Part shown: positions 1 through 12,486 of the stretch, piece after piece
Layout of the letters: each line of letters opens with the position of its first letter
Position numbering within the stretch: position 1 is the first letter of the stretch
Origin: Chlorokybus atmophyticus
Taxonomy: Eukaryota; Streptophyta; Chlorokybophyceae; Chlorokybales; Chlorokybaceae
Reading direction: 5' to 3'
DNA length: 64,000 nt
Assembly (NCBI GenBank): GCA_009103225.1
Contig: RHPI01003079.1
Span: 90,377-154,376, forward strand
The notes under the pieces: generated by a model
Told to the model about the DNA's origin: nothing
The model's input: the letters and a program-made list of their open reading frames with translations, nothing else
Databases searched by the model: none
Position numbers and translations under genes: made by a program

Positions 1-299
1 GCTTCTACTCTAGAAGCTACTGCATCTAGCATATCCAACTATAACCTGCGCTCTAAGTTGCTCCACGTAGCTAGCTTCAAGAGCTTTCCAACAATAAGCT
101 ATGGCACACGCCCAATAGTCAAGTAACCTTTGAGATACAATCATTCTACTACAGCGCCTGGAAGTCTCCAGACTCCGAACTCGCCTACTAGGTAATACGC
201 GCCCGAAACCTTCTCGCACCTGAACCTCTCGACTTGAGTCGCCTGGAACCTTCTAGCGGCTATTCCTATGCAAAAGGCAAGCTGACTGGCTAACCTAGA
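1..299. other. Unassigned edge sequence
   Basis: No convincing coding signal on either strand. Similarity to the second gypsy copy (plus strand, about 20.6-22.4 kb) fades near position 300, so this stretch is either diverged element sequence or a different insertion. The short open frames here look random. Confidence 0.3.
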
Positions 300-2860
300 T
301 GTAGAAATATCTTCAACACACACGGGATGGCGTGGAAGTGTCCCTCTCGCGTTTTTACGCCATCAGAGCTCAGCGGGCGGAGTAGAGGCTTAATAATCCT
401 ACTCCTTATTTTCTTCCAAGCGTGCCACGCACGCCATGAGGGCTGCCACTTAGTCAAGAGCTGCAGCTGGTGGGTTTGCTGGTGCTTTAATAGCAGCAGC
501 TCCAGCACGAGGACGTCCCTAGGGCCCTTTGCGCTGTGGAGGGCGGTTCTTCCCTCTGCAACCCGGCTCGTCCTTGCGAGCACCAGTGTTGTTATTGTTG
601 GGGTTGTAGCCACCAACGTTAGTGCCATTGTTGTGACCACCAGCGTCGCTGCTGTTGTTGTAGCTAATAGAGGGCCGCAGCTCGAGGAACTTGAGCCAGC
701 ATATTGCCTCCAAGTGTCTTATCTTGTGGCAGTAGTCCCACACAAGGTTGCCATAGTCTTTTGTGCAATTTGTTCGGTAGTGCCCATGCCGACCACATCG
801 ATGGCACAGTACTGGCGCAACAAGGGTAGCATGTGCTGACCGTTTGACCTTATTGCGAGTGACTGGAGCATCCCAATTGCAATCTCATTGGAGGGGCTTT
901 GCACTTGTGCTTGCCATGGGCCGTGATGCGCTTTGGTTGGTGTCCAACACTGCTTTCTCATACACCGCGCGCTTGTGGATGGCTTTGGCTTTTGCTTTTG
1001 AAAGCTTCCTTGAGGGTGTAGCCGAGGGGTCTGCTGTAGTTTAGCGTAAAGCGCGCTGACTCACTCAACGTGTGGTCCAACTCAGCCACGTACACCGCCG
1101 CGGCACCCTCACGGACAATCTTGCAGTCAGTGTCCTTCCGCCATCCTTCCAACCGTAAATACAACCCGAGCGGGTCCTCGTTGGGCTTCCGTCATAAGCG
1201 TCTCAGCTCCTCCACCTTGCTGTTAGTTTAAGGTGGGAAGGTGCGCCGCAACTTGCATTGAATGCCGCGTAGAGGTCCTCGAAAGGAAAGTGAAACATGG
1301 TAGCACCAACGATAACGGCTGGTGCGTGCAGTGCCACTAATTTGAGGGTGAAGGTATTGCCTCCTGCTGAAGCACGTGACCTCGGTGTTGGCAGTGGCAA
1401 TGCACCCGTATCCGCAGCTGCAGCTTGTTGCTCAGCGTGCTGCTCTTTGATGATGGCAGCGACGCGATCAAGCACTTTAGAATTATGACGGTCGGCCCTC
1501 TTGATCTCAATCTATGCAGGAATTAAGGTGGCCACCACCATCTCTTTGTCCTCTGCTTTTTGCATAGCTGCAGCTAACGCCTAGCCGGTGACTGCAGGTT
1601 GAGGGAGCACTGCCGCAGGGGCAGCAGCTGCTGAGCTGTGCATTGACGTGGATGCTATGATGCTGGCATGCTCGCCATAGCCATCAACTTTGTGCAACTT
1701 AGCAATGGACTTCCACACATTATGTGTCTCATAATCAAGATACTGAGCCATAATACGAACGACATCTCAGCTGACCAGTCTTTGTTCTGAAGGGCTTGCT
1801 ATCGCATCATGGAGTGGAACTTGATGAACTCATCGAACGGTGTGATCCCTAGACGTCTCTAGACCGCGGAGTTGGTTGAGCTGGAAGGTTCCATCTCTTT
1901 GTCGTCACTCCTGAATAGGGTAGACAAAGTCGTTGACGAGGAGTAAAGTGGAAGGAGGTGAAGCCGGAGATGGGACGAGAGCCTTCGCTGCTACGCTAAC
2001 TGCTTCCTTTACTTGCTCACTCGTAGGTAAGGTTAGAGGTCGGGCTCCACCTGCTGAGGTCCGCCGCGTCTATTGGCGAGCAGCACGGGGTGGGCATGCT
2101 CATATAGCTGATGTAATGGTGACATATGAAAGATAGAGTGTTCTCTACAATGTTATCTCAATGCTGCTACCACCCAACACACTAGTGCTTGTGCGCACTA
2201 CGTAATGACGGCGACAACAGTGCACTAAGGTGTATCTAACTACAAACTGATACACTTTTGATACACAAAATGCAACCACACTCACTTGAGCAAAGAAGGT
2301 GACACTGTGAGTCAACAAGCCACTACAATAGGTAATGCTATTTACACATTTCTTTGCATGAGTGGAAGATGTGTTACACTGTTAAGTGAGGTGAGTGAGC
2401 AAGCCACACGTGGATGCTATGCTCGGACTAATGCCAACAAGCACACCGCGCTCACAGCAATGGCAAGCACTGTGCATAAGAGCATACACAGGCTCTCACA
2501 CGATGAGAGGATTCCTGGGAACCGGACGGCGTGTTCGTAGTTCAAGTCGCTTCACATGCTCTTAACTTTCTCACTCACAATGTCACCAGTTGATCTAGTA
2601 AACACTGTGACTACTTATACAACTCCATTCATGACTGTTCAAAACATAAGCTAGCGGTCATATCGGGGCTATGTAAAAATAAAAACCCACTCGATATAGA
2701 ACACTTTTTACAATTAAACAGCTACACGCAGTACCTATGTAGGCTGTAGTCATAAGCTAGTTTATAGTCATGACCTAGCAACTGGTCAGTGGCGCACGCG
2801 GGTCTTTATGCTAATAGGCCGGATGAGCGGGTCTTGATGTAAGCATGCTCGATCAAAATC
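300..2860 (-). mobile_element. Gypsy-like LTR retrotransposon, copy 1: LTR plus decayed gag
   Basis: This minus-strand copy matches the plus-strand copy at 20.1-22.4 kb. Shared protein segments include LSES and NYSRPLGYTLKEAF (around 1010-1080), a CHRCGRHGHY zinc-knuckle (around 790-815), a second knuckle with the core CHKIRHLEAIC, and an Asn/Gly-rich tail (about 590-680). The gag frame is broken by shifts and stops. Beyond gag, at about 2150-2860, lies the LTR, whose central part (2286-2560) pairs with the reverse complement of 20099-20368 and whose outer part (2530-2850) matches 16285-16640. Any pol genes would lie before position 1. The gypsy assignment comes from the better-preserved pol of the second copy. 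The copy is non-functional as seen here. Confidence 0.7.
2150..2860 (-). repeat. LTR of the gypsy-like family (copy 1)
   Basis: The segment 2286-2560 is similar to the reverse complement of 20099-20368, and 2530-2850 is similar to 16285-16640 in the same orientation. Shared words include ACTACTTATACAA, GGTCATATC and GGTCTTGATGTAAGCATGC. Lying just upstream of gag in both gag-bearing copies, and also occurring alone at 16.3 kb, is the expected behaviour of an LTR. The exact ends and target-site duplications were not resolved. Confidence 0.6.
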
Positions 2861-4450
2861 AGCATGCGAGGGCAATGGCATGACAAAGCGCAGGATCGGC
2901 TGTTAACTAAGCACTTTCGCCTCCTCTCCAAGCCGACTGCAAGCGAGCAGCGTCCACCGACAGAGCTCAATGCCAATCTTGTCTGTAGCTGAGCGCGAGC
3001 TGTGGTGGCAATGGCTGTAGCGAGGTCCTGCTGCAAACGCAGGCTCCGTGATGTCGCGAAAGCACCCAAAATATCTGATGCAAAATGTGGTGTCAGGTGA
3101 GCAGCCCCATCACGCAATGCTCTCTGAAAGGGGAGAGTGGTCAAAGGGCTCGAAGCAGTGACAATGGCAACTATTTGGTTCGACTTGGGCGTAGACCCCA
3201 CTGATGCAAAGCGATGAATGAGCTTACGCCGCTACCGCCAAACTGCCAGCAATTGCTGCAGGCGTCACCCCGGCCGTGGCGCGTATACAATAGCAGCTAG
3301 CATTGCCTATTGACAACAGGCTGCTGTTATGGGCGGCGTATGTACACGTGAGCTGAGCGACTCCGGAACGTCCGCCATATGCATGATGTGGGCAAAATAG
3401 TCTAGCACAGCCATGTCGAACGCTACTAGCTGCTTGTGAAAAGCTGCTGAGAGGCAGCAGTCCGCATAAGGTAGGCAGCCTGAGGTCGGGCAGCAATGGA
3501 GCGTGTCAAAAGCAAAATGGCAAAATGGAATCTGCGGATTGCGCATGTGTCGCACTACGCCGCCATTGCCTAGTTTAAGTAGTGATCAACGCAATGCCTG
3601 AGGCGGCAGCAATGGAGACATTCGATCCCAAAGGCACCCCTAGCACAGTAAAGTCGTCAACGCTCGTGCGCACCTCCACTGGAAAGACGTCCGGGACCTT
3701 TGAATGGCTGAAGGCGCACGACTTGTCCCAACGCACATGCAAGCCACTGGCTCAAGAGGAGCGTGCACCTCCGTTGCCCCCACTGCGTCCTCATGATCAG
3801 TCGGGCCAATCAAGAACGTGTCATTGGCGTGCATGGGAGACAACACGGTGGTGTAGTGGGTAACGACATGACTACTCACGCGGGTATGCACGAGCGGGTA
3901 CAGTAGACCAGCTAGAGGATCACCTTGTCAGGTGCCTCACGCCCTCAATTTTATCAAGGACACGTGAGGCACCCGGCAAGGTGATGCGCTCAATGCAACC
4001 ATATCCGCTGTATTGTACATGGTACGAAGGGAATGAGATGGGCTAGCCTGCAACTTTTTAAATATAGCTGCGCAGTCGATGGAGTTAAGCCGTTGGCAAT
4101 GTCTAGCTTCAGCACCACATGCTCAGAATGGGTGTTCAACACCGCGCGTATGCCATGCACCACTATCTGAGCGCAATTGTGTGGTAACTTCATACTGCCA
4201 TGGCTCAACGTGTGTCGCAGCAGTGTTGCGCACCAGCGATGAAAATGTCCACGGGTGCTGTTCAGCGCTGCAATATATCCCCTATTGTGATTAAACGCAC
4301 GTTAACAGTGGGCTTCTCGAGAGCGATTAAGGTGAGATCAGACAAAGTAGTCGCCACACGGCCTGGTATACGCCCCTCGGCTAGCACGGCGCATATGTGA
4401 TGCAGGGACAACAACACTGAGTTTGGCCACCGCCGCCATCAAGGAACAGC
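2860..4450 (-). pseudogene. Decayed reverse transcriptase of a retroelement
   Basis: Minus-strand fragments, read from high to low coordinates, follow a reverse transcriptase order. RIPGRVATTLSDLTLIALEK (about 4310-4375) is followed by a segment like the palm strand, VVLKLDIANGLTPST (about 4070-4120), and then HANDTFLIGPTDHEDAVG (about 3785-3840), which sits where a YADD-type catalytic box is expected. Further fragments at about 3310-3550 and 2860-3200 fit a C-terminal region. Several frameshifts and stops separate the pieces, and the catalytic box reads HAND instead of YADD, so it is inactive. This arrangement resembles the non-LTR-like reverse transcriptases common in algal genomes. That family assignment is inferred from motifs only. 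Confidence 0.45.
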
Positions 4451-5242
4451 TGGTGCAGATGATCGTAACACCAACCAGTAGGGCCCCCTGCGCTCCGCAG
4501 CGGTGCGGTGGCCAGAGTGCGGAAAATGGTCACGTCAAACTCCAGCTGCAGCGCCTTTGGTGCAAAGTTTGCACTTACTCAGATGTTGAAGATGACCGCA
4601 GGGGATGCAAATACCGTAGCTTTGAGCACGTCGCTACTGATGGCCCACTGAGCCACCATCGGCACCAGCATAGTGCCGCTGCCGCTAGCGTCAAAGCTAC
4701 ACACGCATACCATAGAAGGAGCCACATGTCTCATATATGCCCCATCTCATATATGTTATACATGCTAGGCAAATTCCAAACCTGCTAATTGATATAATAA
4801 CAAATCATAGCTATAAGCTAAAGCACGATAGCTACTGGTGGTGGATGGCATTTCGCTTTCACTTCGACACTTGCTCACACATATCAACACAAATGTATGT
4901 ATGCCATACATAAGGCATATATTGAAGTTGAAGATTTTATCCATTACCACGGGACGAGGCATATCCACAAATGGCTACCTCATCATCTTCATCATCCGAA
5001 ATATGCCCAACCTTCATAAGCTTTGACATTCTCGGTTGTGTTCATTGTCATTTGCGATTGTATTTTGGTATTGAATGGAGTATGTAACACCTTATGTTTC
5101 AATGCTATCATTGCTTGAATCAATTCGTATATCACATTTCAATGGCAATGCTACGCTTATATGCGCGGGACACTCAGCAACGCAGCATGCACGGCAATAG
5201 GTGCGAGCGAAGGATGCTTTAGCAGGGAAAGGTGGTAATCCC
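4450..5242. other. Intergenic, nothing recognised
   Basis: AT-richer DNA between the retroelement remnant and the 3-prime end of the NIDO gene. I looked here for a further PKD-like module on the minus strand, using the conserved GGPY and WDFD motifs, and found none. Confidence 0.4.
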
Positions 5243-8200
5243 TCACGCTATGATCTTGATCTTGAGGGTGCGCGAAACGGAGAAACCGTTTTGCGTGACG
5301 GTTGCGGTGATGACTTTTTGCCCGGGAGTGACATACTGACAGTACGATGTCCTGTTGCTCTGTGCACACATGTACGCGCACAGTCATTCAAGGAGTTTGG
5401 TAGCATTCGTGTGGCATGCGACCACAACATGATTGCAACTCACCACATTGTCTGCGCCGCAGTCGATAGTGGTGGTGAAAGGCAGGCAAAAATATACCAT
5501 TGGCACCACATTTACTTGCACATCTTCTCCCGTGCTAGCAAAGAGGTGGCCGCTATCCGGGAATGTGTGTATGCCCTTGATGGTGGGCTTGACACCCGCG
5601 GTTGCAGTCACGTTGACTGTATACACTTGAGCTGGCGAGGCCGGGCATGTGGGCCTGCTACTGGATCGCACGCGTAGCGGGTGGATACCGGGAGTGAGCT
5701 GAACGTCGGCAGTGTAGAGGTACGGTGCGCTCCCTACGGCGTCATCAAACACACCATCATTGTCAAAGTCCCACGCGAGGACACGCTTTCTCCCGCACGC
5801 GTCCACGGTAACGGGAGCTGCAACAAGCCGTACGCTGGAGCACGGGGCGACTCTGTACGGCCCTCCCATGCTGCACGCACACATGCACTGCAACTGAGTT
5901 ACGTGCTGCATTGCATATACACTCTCGAAGGCTAAGCCGGGTGTAACTATAGCACTTACTAGAAGGTTGCGATTGTGATGTTGCGTGAGAGCGATGCCAC
6001 CGCGCCAAACTGCGCCATAGTGGCGGTGATAGATTTCTGGCCAGGGCTGCTATATCGACAATAGCCCTTCTCGTGACCCTGCAACAAGCAGTGTGAGTGC
6101 ATTGACACAAAAGCCGAACCGACACGCATGCACATACGCGCAAGCGTGCTACTCACCACACTGCCTGCACCGCAGTCTATCGCGAGGTTATCCGTCACGC
6201 ACTTTGCACTTGAGCTCCGCACAACTACTTGTACACGCTCAGCGACGCTCGCGACCCCGAGTCCACTCTCCGGATGTACTTGTATGGCGGTGATGGCGAG
6301 GCGAGCGGTGGTGACATTGACGGTAGTGCTCGCCACTTTGGGAGGAGAGTTTGGGCAAGAATTGCTGCTAGCGCGGACTTTTATTGCATGGACTCCCAGA
6401 CTGAGGCCTTGATCGACTGCGTTGAATGTGGGTTGTTGCCCGTACGCGTCATCAAACACGCCATTGTTGTCCAAGTCCCAAGCCAGCGAGCGCTCTTGGC
6501 CGCATGCGTCCACGCCCGCAAAGGCACTCAGATGGATGTTGCTGCATATGTCCGCGCGATACGGCCCTCCTACACTGCAGAAGGCACCATATTCTCAACT
6601 CATTACGTGTATGCGTGCGTGCGTGTAACAGCATGGCTGTGACATGCTGTGATGCTGATGACGTGCCACTTACAAGGATCCCGCAACGGTGATGTTGATG
6701 GTTTGTGAGTCCACCGAGCCAAACTGCTCCAGCGTCACCGTGATGAACTTCACTCCAGCGCTGTTGTACCGACACACGCCTGCCCCGCTGCCATCCTGTG
6801 TCATTGCAACTTTACATAATGAGGTGCACATGCACCAGCTCAGCACAAGTCAATGTACATAACAATCGACAAGCAAGCAGGCAAGCAAGCAAGAAAAGTT
6901 ACATCACAATAAACGCACAAACTTACCACATTGTCTGAGCCGCAGTCGACAGTTTGGGTATGAGGCAGGCAGCTCCGCACCAATTTTGATACTGTAAACC
7001 GGATGCTCTCACCGATGAGTGCGTTGGGCCCACCGCTAAGTGTGACTGCCTTCACTCTGTAGATCAAAGGCGGTGCGTTGTTGATGTTGAGAGTGGTAGT
7101 GCGTACTTGAGTAGGTGAGGCTGGACAGGAGGGGCTGCTGCTGGCTCTCACGCTGATCGGGTACGCGCCCGGAGGCAACCGCACTCCATAGACAGAAAAG
7201 GTATCCCCACTCGCATCATCAAAGGCGCCATCGCCGTCAAAGTCCCACTCGAACACTCTCTCATTGCCACATGCGTCAACGCCCGCACGTGCTTGCAAAT
7301 CAACAATACTGCACGGGTCTATGAAGTACGGCCCGCCAATCCTGTTGCATAGCTATTGTCAAGTGATGCATATGCATGTGTGTACCACAGTAGTCGCAGC
7401 AGCAACTTACGATACGGTGTAGACTGTGACCTCGAGTGGTGCTGATACAACAACCCCATCCTGCTCCAATGTTGCCGTGATACGCTGTGCTCCGGGGTTG
7501 CTGTACTGACAATAACCATTGTCCTTTGGGAATGCCTGCCAAATAAGCGGATCAGCAGAGACCATCTATCCATCTGAGTCTGAGTGTTTGCTGCTACCAC
7601 ACACAATGCAACGCACGCATGTGCATGCACGCACGGCACAGCAGCAAGCCATCGCAAGCGAGAGAGCCCACACAGCAGCAGGTGGGCTCACCACATCACC
7701 CGGGCCACAAGAAAACGTCAAGTTATAGGCCCGACAAACGTTGACATAGTAGTACGCATCAACTTGGAACTCTTCTCCAACATAGGCTTCATTGTTGAAA
7801 GTTTGCGTGTTCGCAAAAACACTCTGGAATGTTGGAATTGGCACCGGGCTGGTGACTATGACGGTTGCGCTGAGTATAGTGGGAGAGGAGCCTAAGCAAG
7901 GGGAGGGGCTGATGGCTTTGGCTTTGATTGTGTACACGCCCGAGAGCAGGGAGGTGGTGAACAATGGTGCGTCCCCGAAGGAATCGTTGAACTTGCCGTT
8001 ATTATCAAAGTCCCATACGAGGGTGCGTTGCCGACCGCATGCGTCCACACCACCGTTGGCACGCAGAGCTATCAAGCCTTCGCACGAGACCGTGGTGTAT
8101 GGCCCGCCTGCGCTGCAGAGCAAAGCCACTCACGTCAACACATGCCGAGAAGCATTGCGGCGTGACATGCGTGTTGCCACACAATAACTTGCATGCTATG

Positions 8201-9673
8201 CAAAGGACACGAGCTCTGTGCTCGTGTTGCTAACGTATACGTGTGTGTATTGACACCAGACGGCAAGCACTGTGTCTTACTTACTATGCAACGGGGCCAA
8301 GCGTTTGGTTCTTGCTGAGTCCGAAACACCACTTGCCGGGCTGCAGACAAAGGAAACAAGGAAATTAAGTAGTGGCTGTCAAGCCTCTCCTGAGCACACG
8401 TTGTTGCGGGCGGGCGGGCGGGCGGGCGTGTACATGTCCGTGCATGCATATGTGTATGCATATATGCCATGCCCACCTCAGTTCCTCTTATAAGGACAGC
8501 AGACATCCCAGAAGGCGGTTGTGCGTGCTACAAATACAAATACCTGCCCAATGTTGGAATTCCGTCTGGTTGCATTGCCAACCGCATCGGTGAACGCGCC
8601 GGGCAGACCGTAGCCGCGGATGCCATCTCCAACATTGAACCCCGCTTGAGCTGTGTGCAACAAGAGCACATGTATTAATCTGTGTGTCTGTGCGTGTGTG
8701 CGTGCGTGGCCACATACCAGGGGAATCCATGATGGTGCTCTGAGATGTTGGCGTATTGGCGTACAGCAAAAAAAAGAAGGTGGTGTCGGTGTTGAACGCA
8801 ATGACTATCTGGAACGTTTCCCTTTCAGGAGCCACCATACATTCCGCACACTTCTTGTGGGCAGTCTGCGCATGCACAACAAGAGGTGCCACTACTTCAG
8901 CATCTCAACCATGCACACATACGCACACACACACTTCTCCAAGTACACACATTGTTCCAGGTGACGATGACAGCTGATGTTGCGCTGAACCCAATGGCGA
9001 GTTGTTTGTTGGGGAAGGCTTCACCAATGTCGGTGCTGATGCCGGCAAGAACATTTACATCATCGATCGTGCGGTAAGTGGTTTCACCACAATCCAGACA
9101 CACGTTGTCAAGTGGTGTCCAGAACCCTGCCACCATGCTCCTGAAACGTTCTCCAGGTTGGTCCCCTTGCGAGGGGAAGTCGCTCGGAATGTTTCCGCTG
9201 AAGCGATTGCGGAAATGGATTCCGCCATTGCTGTTAATGTAGACGCCACGCACGCTAGGCAACCCAAACACTGGCACCGCGGATGGCAGAGGGATCAAGT
9301 CGGTTGAACATGACTCGCACCTGCTCACCACATGAGACAAGAGTCACATGCTTGGGACAGTGAAAAATGCACAGCATGCACACTCCACACATGCATCTAG
9401 TGTCATTCTGTACAATGGCAGTGGACTGTGTCACCGACACAATGCCGGTGCCAGCCGTGTGACAACACCTGCAAGTGTTCTTGTTGCAGCACGCCCGGCA
9501 CAACTGCGTAACCATGCAAGCCAGGTTACTTACTTTGCCATTGTCGTGTCGCCGTTAATAGGGCCAAAGGGGTAGAACTCCTGCACGGTGAGGGCTGAAG
9601 CGCAGGCAGCCAGAGACAACAACAACAACCAGGCCGCTGCCATGGCCGCCAGCGGCGAAGAAACTTGACCCAT
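5243..9673 (-). CDS. Secreted NIDO-domain protein with four PKD-like tandem modules
   Basis: Predicted 994-residue extracellular protein from 13 exons: 9534-9673, 8951-9320, 8718-8865, 8544-8650, 8285-8340, 7692-8112, 7411-7535, 6927-7341, 6674-6795, 6157-6574, 5960-6078, 5444-5870, 5243-5359. All junctions have GT-AG ends and agreeing phases. Residues 1-30 are a signal peptide (AAAWLLLLSLAACASA). Residues about 47-255 form a NIDO domain (GVYINSNGGIHFRN, FQIVIAFNTD, AQAGFNVGDG). A short GKWCFGLS segment follows. Four modules then start near residues 274, 456, 635 and 814. Each has GGPY, VDACG (VDACG or close), WDFDNDGVFDD-like acidic loops that could bind calcium, a TxDCG or similar motif, and a final YCxYxxPG strand typical of PKD folds. 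Each module is one exon of 415-427 nt plus one of 117-125 nt. NIDO and PKD domains are usually extracellular adhesion or matrix domains, so a cell-surface or matrix role is inferred. The start is the first in-frame ATG ahead of the signal peptide; ATG codons 10 residues further in are possible. Confidence 0.88.
8407..8428 (+). repeat. GGGC microsatellite in an intron
   Basis: About five tandem GGGC units lie in the intron between the fourth and fifth exons of the NIDO gene. It is a simple repeat with no evident function. Confidence 0.85.
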
Positions 9674-12156
9674 GCTTACAGCCTGCGATTCAGTCAAAGC
9701 AAATGAGAGAGCGCAAGCTCTGTTGGTTCAGCTGCGTTGCATGTTTGTGAGAGGATCAGCCCTAGCAAAGCAAGAAGGAGATGGAAAACGCTGCATGCAG
9801 CAGCAGAGACTTGCCATCGCAACAAGCAGGAAACGCACATGAGCAGCAGCGCAGTGACAAGGCGGACAATGGCGAGGCGGCGGCGGCAGCAGCAGCCTTA
9901 CTCGTAACTGATGTAGTTGATGGGCCGAAGCACCCCAAGACATGCCTACCAAAGCAAGCTAGCGACCGATTGCGTGTGCGTGTCTCTGGCGTCTTGGCGG
10001 GCGCGGCCGCGACCTGCCCAAGCAAGGAGCGCCTGCATGCGGTCGCATTACTCGCGTGGCCATTTCTGTGCTTGAGGTGAGGCGCACCGCCACCTGCTGG
10101 AAACTTCGACGCGTGTGAACTGAAGGGCCCACTGTCAGCGTTGTATAACATGCACAGGGTAGACTAGGGTGTATGTATACAAACCTGACGGAACACGCAC
10201 AGATACACGTGCAGTGAGCATGCGTGAAAGTCATCAACGTATATGCCGTGTTTGCACGAATAAATACGTGAATGCTAAAACAAGTTTATGGCATCGCCAC
10301 AACCTTTGTCGTATCAATGCATGGCAAGCGATGTATAACGCCGTATTGAGTTTATGTACATAATGACATCAGGGTTGATGCCTTTAATTGTAGTATATGT
10401 GAAAGCGATTGAAGCAAATAGCATTTGCATCTCGCAACGTAATTACGACACATGACATGATAGTACCCTAGTACCCTAGTACCCTTTATGTGTGTTTGCA
10501 AAGTCATCTTGGCTTTGCAAGCACGCAAAAAAGGTATTTCAGTATGATACTGGCATATGTTACGGTAAACAACCGTATAGCATAGTGCGAAAGCTTCGTA
10601 CAAGGCGGCCATCGAGAAGTTAATCCCTAATGTGTGACACTCATGTTAGCATGGTGCAACAATCTGCATGAAGTCGTTTATACATAATATCAATTATCTG
10701 ATCGCCACCTCATAGTTGTTATTATTAAAAACAATTAACGGCATTACGACAATCTCTAACGTGCAATGTTTTGCCATATGATGTAAACAATGTTTAGCCA
10801 AGTGTTACGCCCAAAGGGCCGACAAATGTCACTTTTATATTTCATACTTATGTGGTTGGTAAGAAGAACTGAATGAGGGTTCCCTATAGTCAACTTGGTA
10901 ATACTTTGGCATACGTGCTCATGAAGTTGATTCTTGTGCACTTTGTGTGCAACGGCATTGCAGCAACACATAGGCACTGTCTACTAGCAAGCACATGGCT
11001 GGTCGGTGGCATATGTCTGCGTGTATATGCATATGGTTGTATACGCATGCATGTGTCCGCGTATAATTGCGGATATGAGTGATGTGTGCATGTGTATGCA
11101 TATGTCCGCATATGTATGCAAAAGTATGCTTATATAGGAGGTCTTGGGCGGATGTGACCAGCCTCGAGAATTCACAATGTCCAAAGCTGATGCATGATTA
11201 GTCTCTGGAGTTGGGAGTTGACAAGATGTTCTAGAGCTGATGTGGCAGCATTTAGACATGAGTACTGATTAATGCAGCCATGACAAGGTTAAAAGGTAGC
11301 CTTGGACCAGGATGTGCTAGGTCGGAGAGCAGCAAGGATGGGGTATATGAAAAACCTCAGCATGTGCATACTCAACTGTTGTGTGTGGGGTGCCTAGTTC
11401 AGTTGTTCAAGGGGCTCTCTCTCTCATCCAAAGTTGGGTGTAGTGTCCGTGGCAGTGGGGTGTGCTTGGGTGTGCAAGCTGAGTGGAGAGCTTGTTGCAT
11501 CCTCGCCAACCAGATGCGGTGTTGGTCATTCCTTCTTTAAGGAGCTGCACCGTGGTATGTCCAAAAAAGGTTGTTGTGCGTGTGCTCAAGTATGTGACCT
11601 ACACGACCACATAAGTGTGCGTCCTACGTGACAGCAAGCTTATACAAAATTAGAAAGGCTTGACATTGTTGCAATGATATGAAGTACGTTGTTAGCAGCT
11701 TGTGGCTGTTGAACAATTTGTTGGAAGAGTATAATGCGTTGCTTAATATCTTCCAAACTTAAATAGATGGTGGCGTAAAAAGCAATGGCAAGACATTGTT
11801 AAAACAGCTCCTATGGGTAAATACATTCCTTGGCTGACGTATTGAACAGCTTGTCGATGTTATCAACGGCTTCAAGGCTTCCAGCTGTTGTTGGCACTGC
11901 TTGATTAAGTTAACCAAGCAGGGCCAACAAGCAATGATTGTCTTTTTCTACGTGTAACTTTGTAATTGTAAGTGTGCAACTGCTAGTCATCGAGATTATG
12001 TGGATGGAAGCTACATGGGGCATCATGCCCCATGTACTACATGTAGCGACCATGTAGTTCATAACAGCAGGTAAGCTGTTGTTGTGGCCAACAGCAACGT
12101 GTGCAATACAAGCGGCTTGTTGCACACGTTTGCACAAGCATGGCATGCATCCAATG
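9674..12156. other. Gene-poor region upstream of the NIDO gene
   Basis: No gene recognised. The first few hundred bases must hold the promoter of the NIDO gene, but no clear TATA box was identified. Three tandem TAGTACCC units occur at about 10463-10486. The stretch 11000-11130 is rich in alternating ATGCATATG-type steps. Open frames here have no recognisable motifs. Confidence 0.4.
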
Positions 12157-12486
12157 TCACATGCATGTATAGATCATCCTTGTGTAATCTGGCAAGCGCA
12201 ACACTGGCACTTGCATCAAGACATCCTTGACTAATTGGAAGGCGAATTGCTGCCTGACAGTCCACTGCCATTGTATCTTATCACGTGTAAGATCTGTGAG
12301 AGGGGCTACTCTCGTTGAGTACTTCAGCATGAACTTTTTAAAGTAGTTGCTAGGTCCAAGGAATACACGTAGCTCATGCACATTCTTTAACAATGGCCAA
12401 TCCTTGACTGCGACAACTTTCTTAACTTCAACACGGATACCTTTTGTGCTCATAATGTTGCCCAGAGATCTTAGTTCAGACTTCAC
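12157..12486 (-). pseudogene. Ty3/gypsy pol fragment (RT end to RNase H start)
   Basis: A 109-codon open stretch reads through the connection between reverse transcriptase and RNase H: LGNIMSTKGIRVEVKK, VHELRVFLGPSNYFKKFM, VAPLTDLTRD, then FAFQLVKDVLMQVPVLRLPD. This is the standard gypsy order (LGHxVSxxGI, LRxFLGLxxYYRxFI, PLxxL, AFxxLKxxLxxxPVLxxPD). No upstream palm domain or downstream RNase H catalytic core was found next to it. The sequence differs clearly from the corresponding region of the 20-28 kb element, so it is from another family. Confidence 0.8.

Noticed and set aside
327-839. A 170-codon plus-strand open frame
   Set aside because: Antisense to the gag of gypsy copy 1; the Val/Ser-rich text mirrors the Asn-rich gag tail.
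4838-5026. A small open frame downstream of the NIDO gene as a fifth PKD module
   Set aside because: No GGPY, DACG or WDFD motif on either strand between 4450 and 5240.
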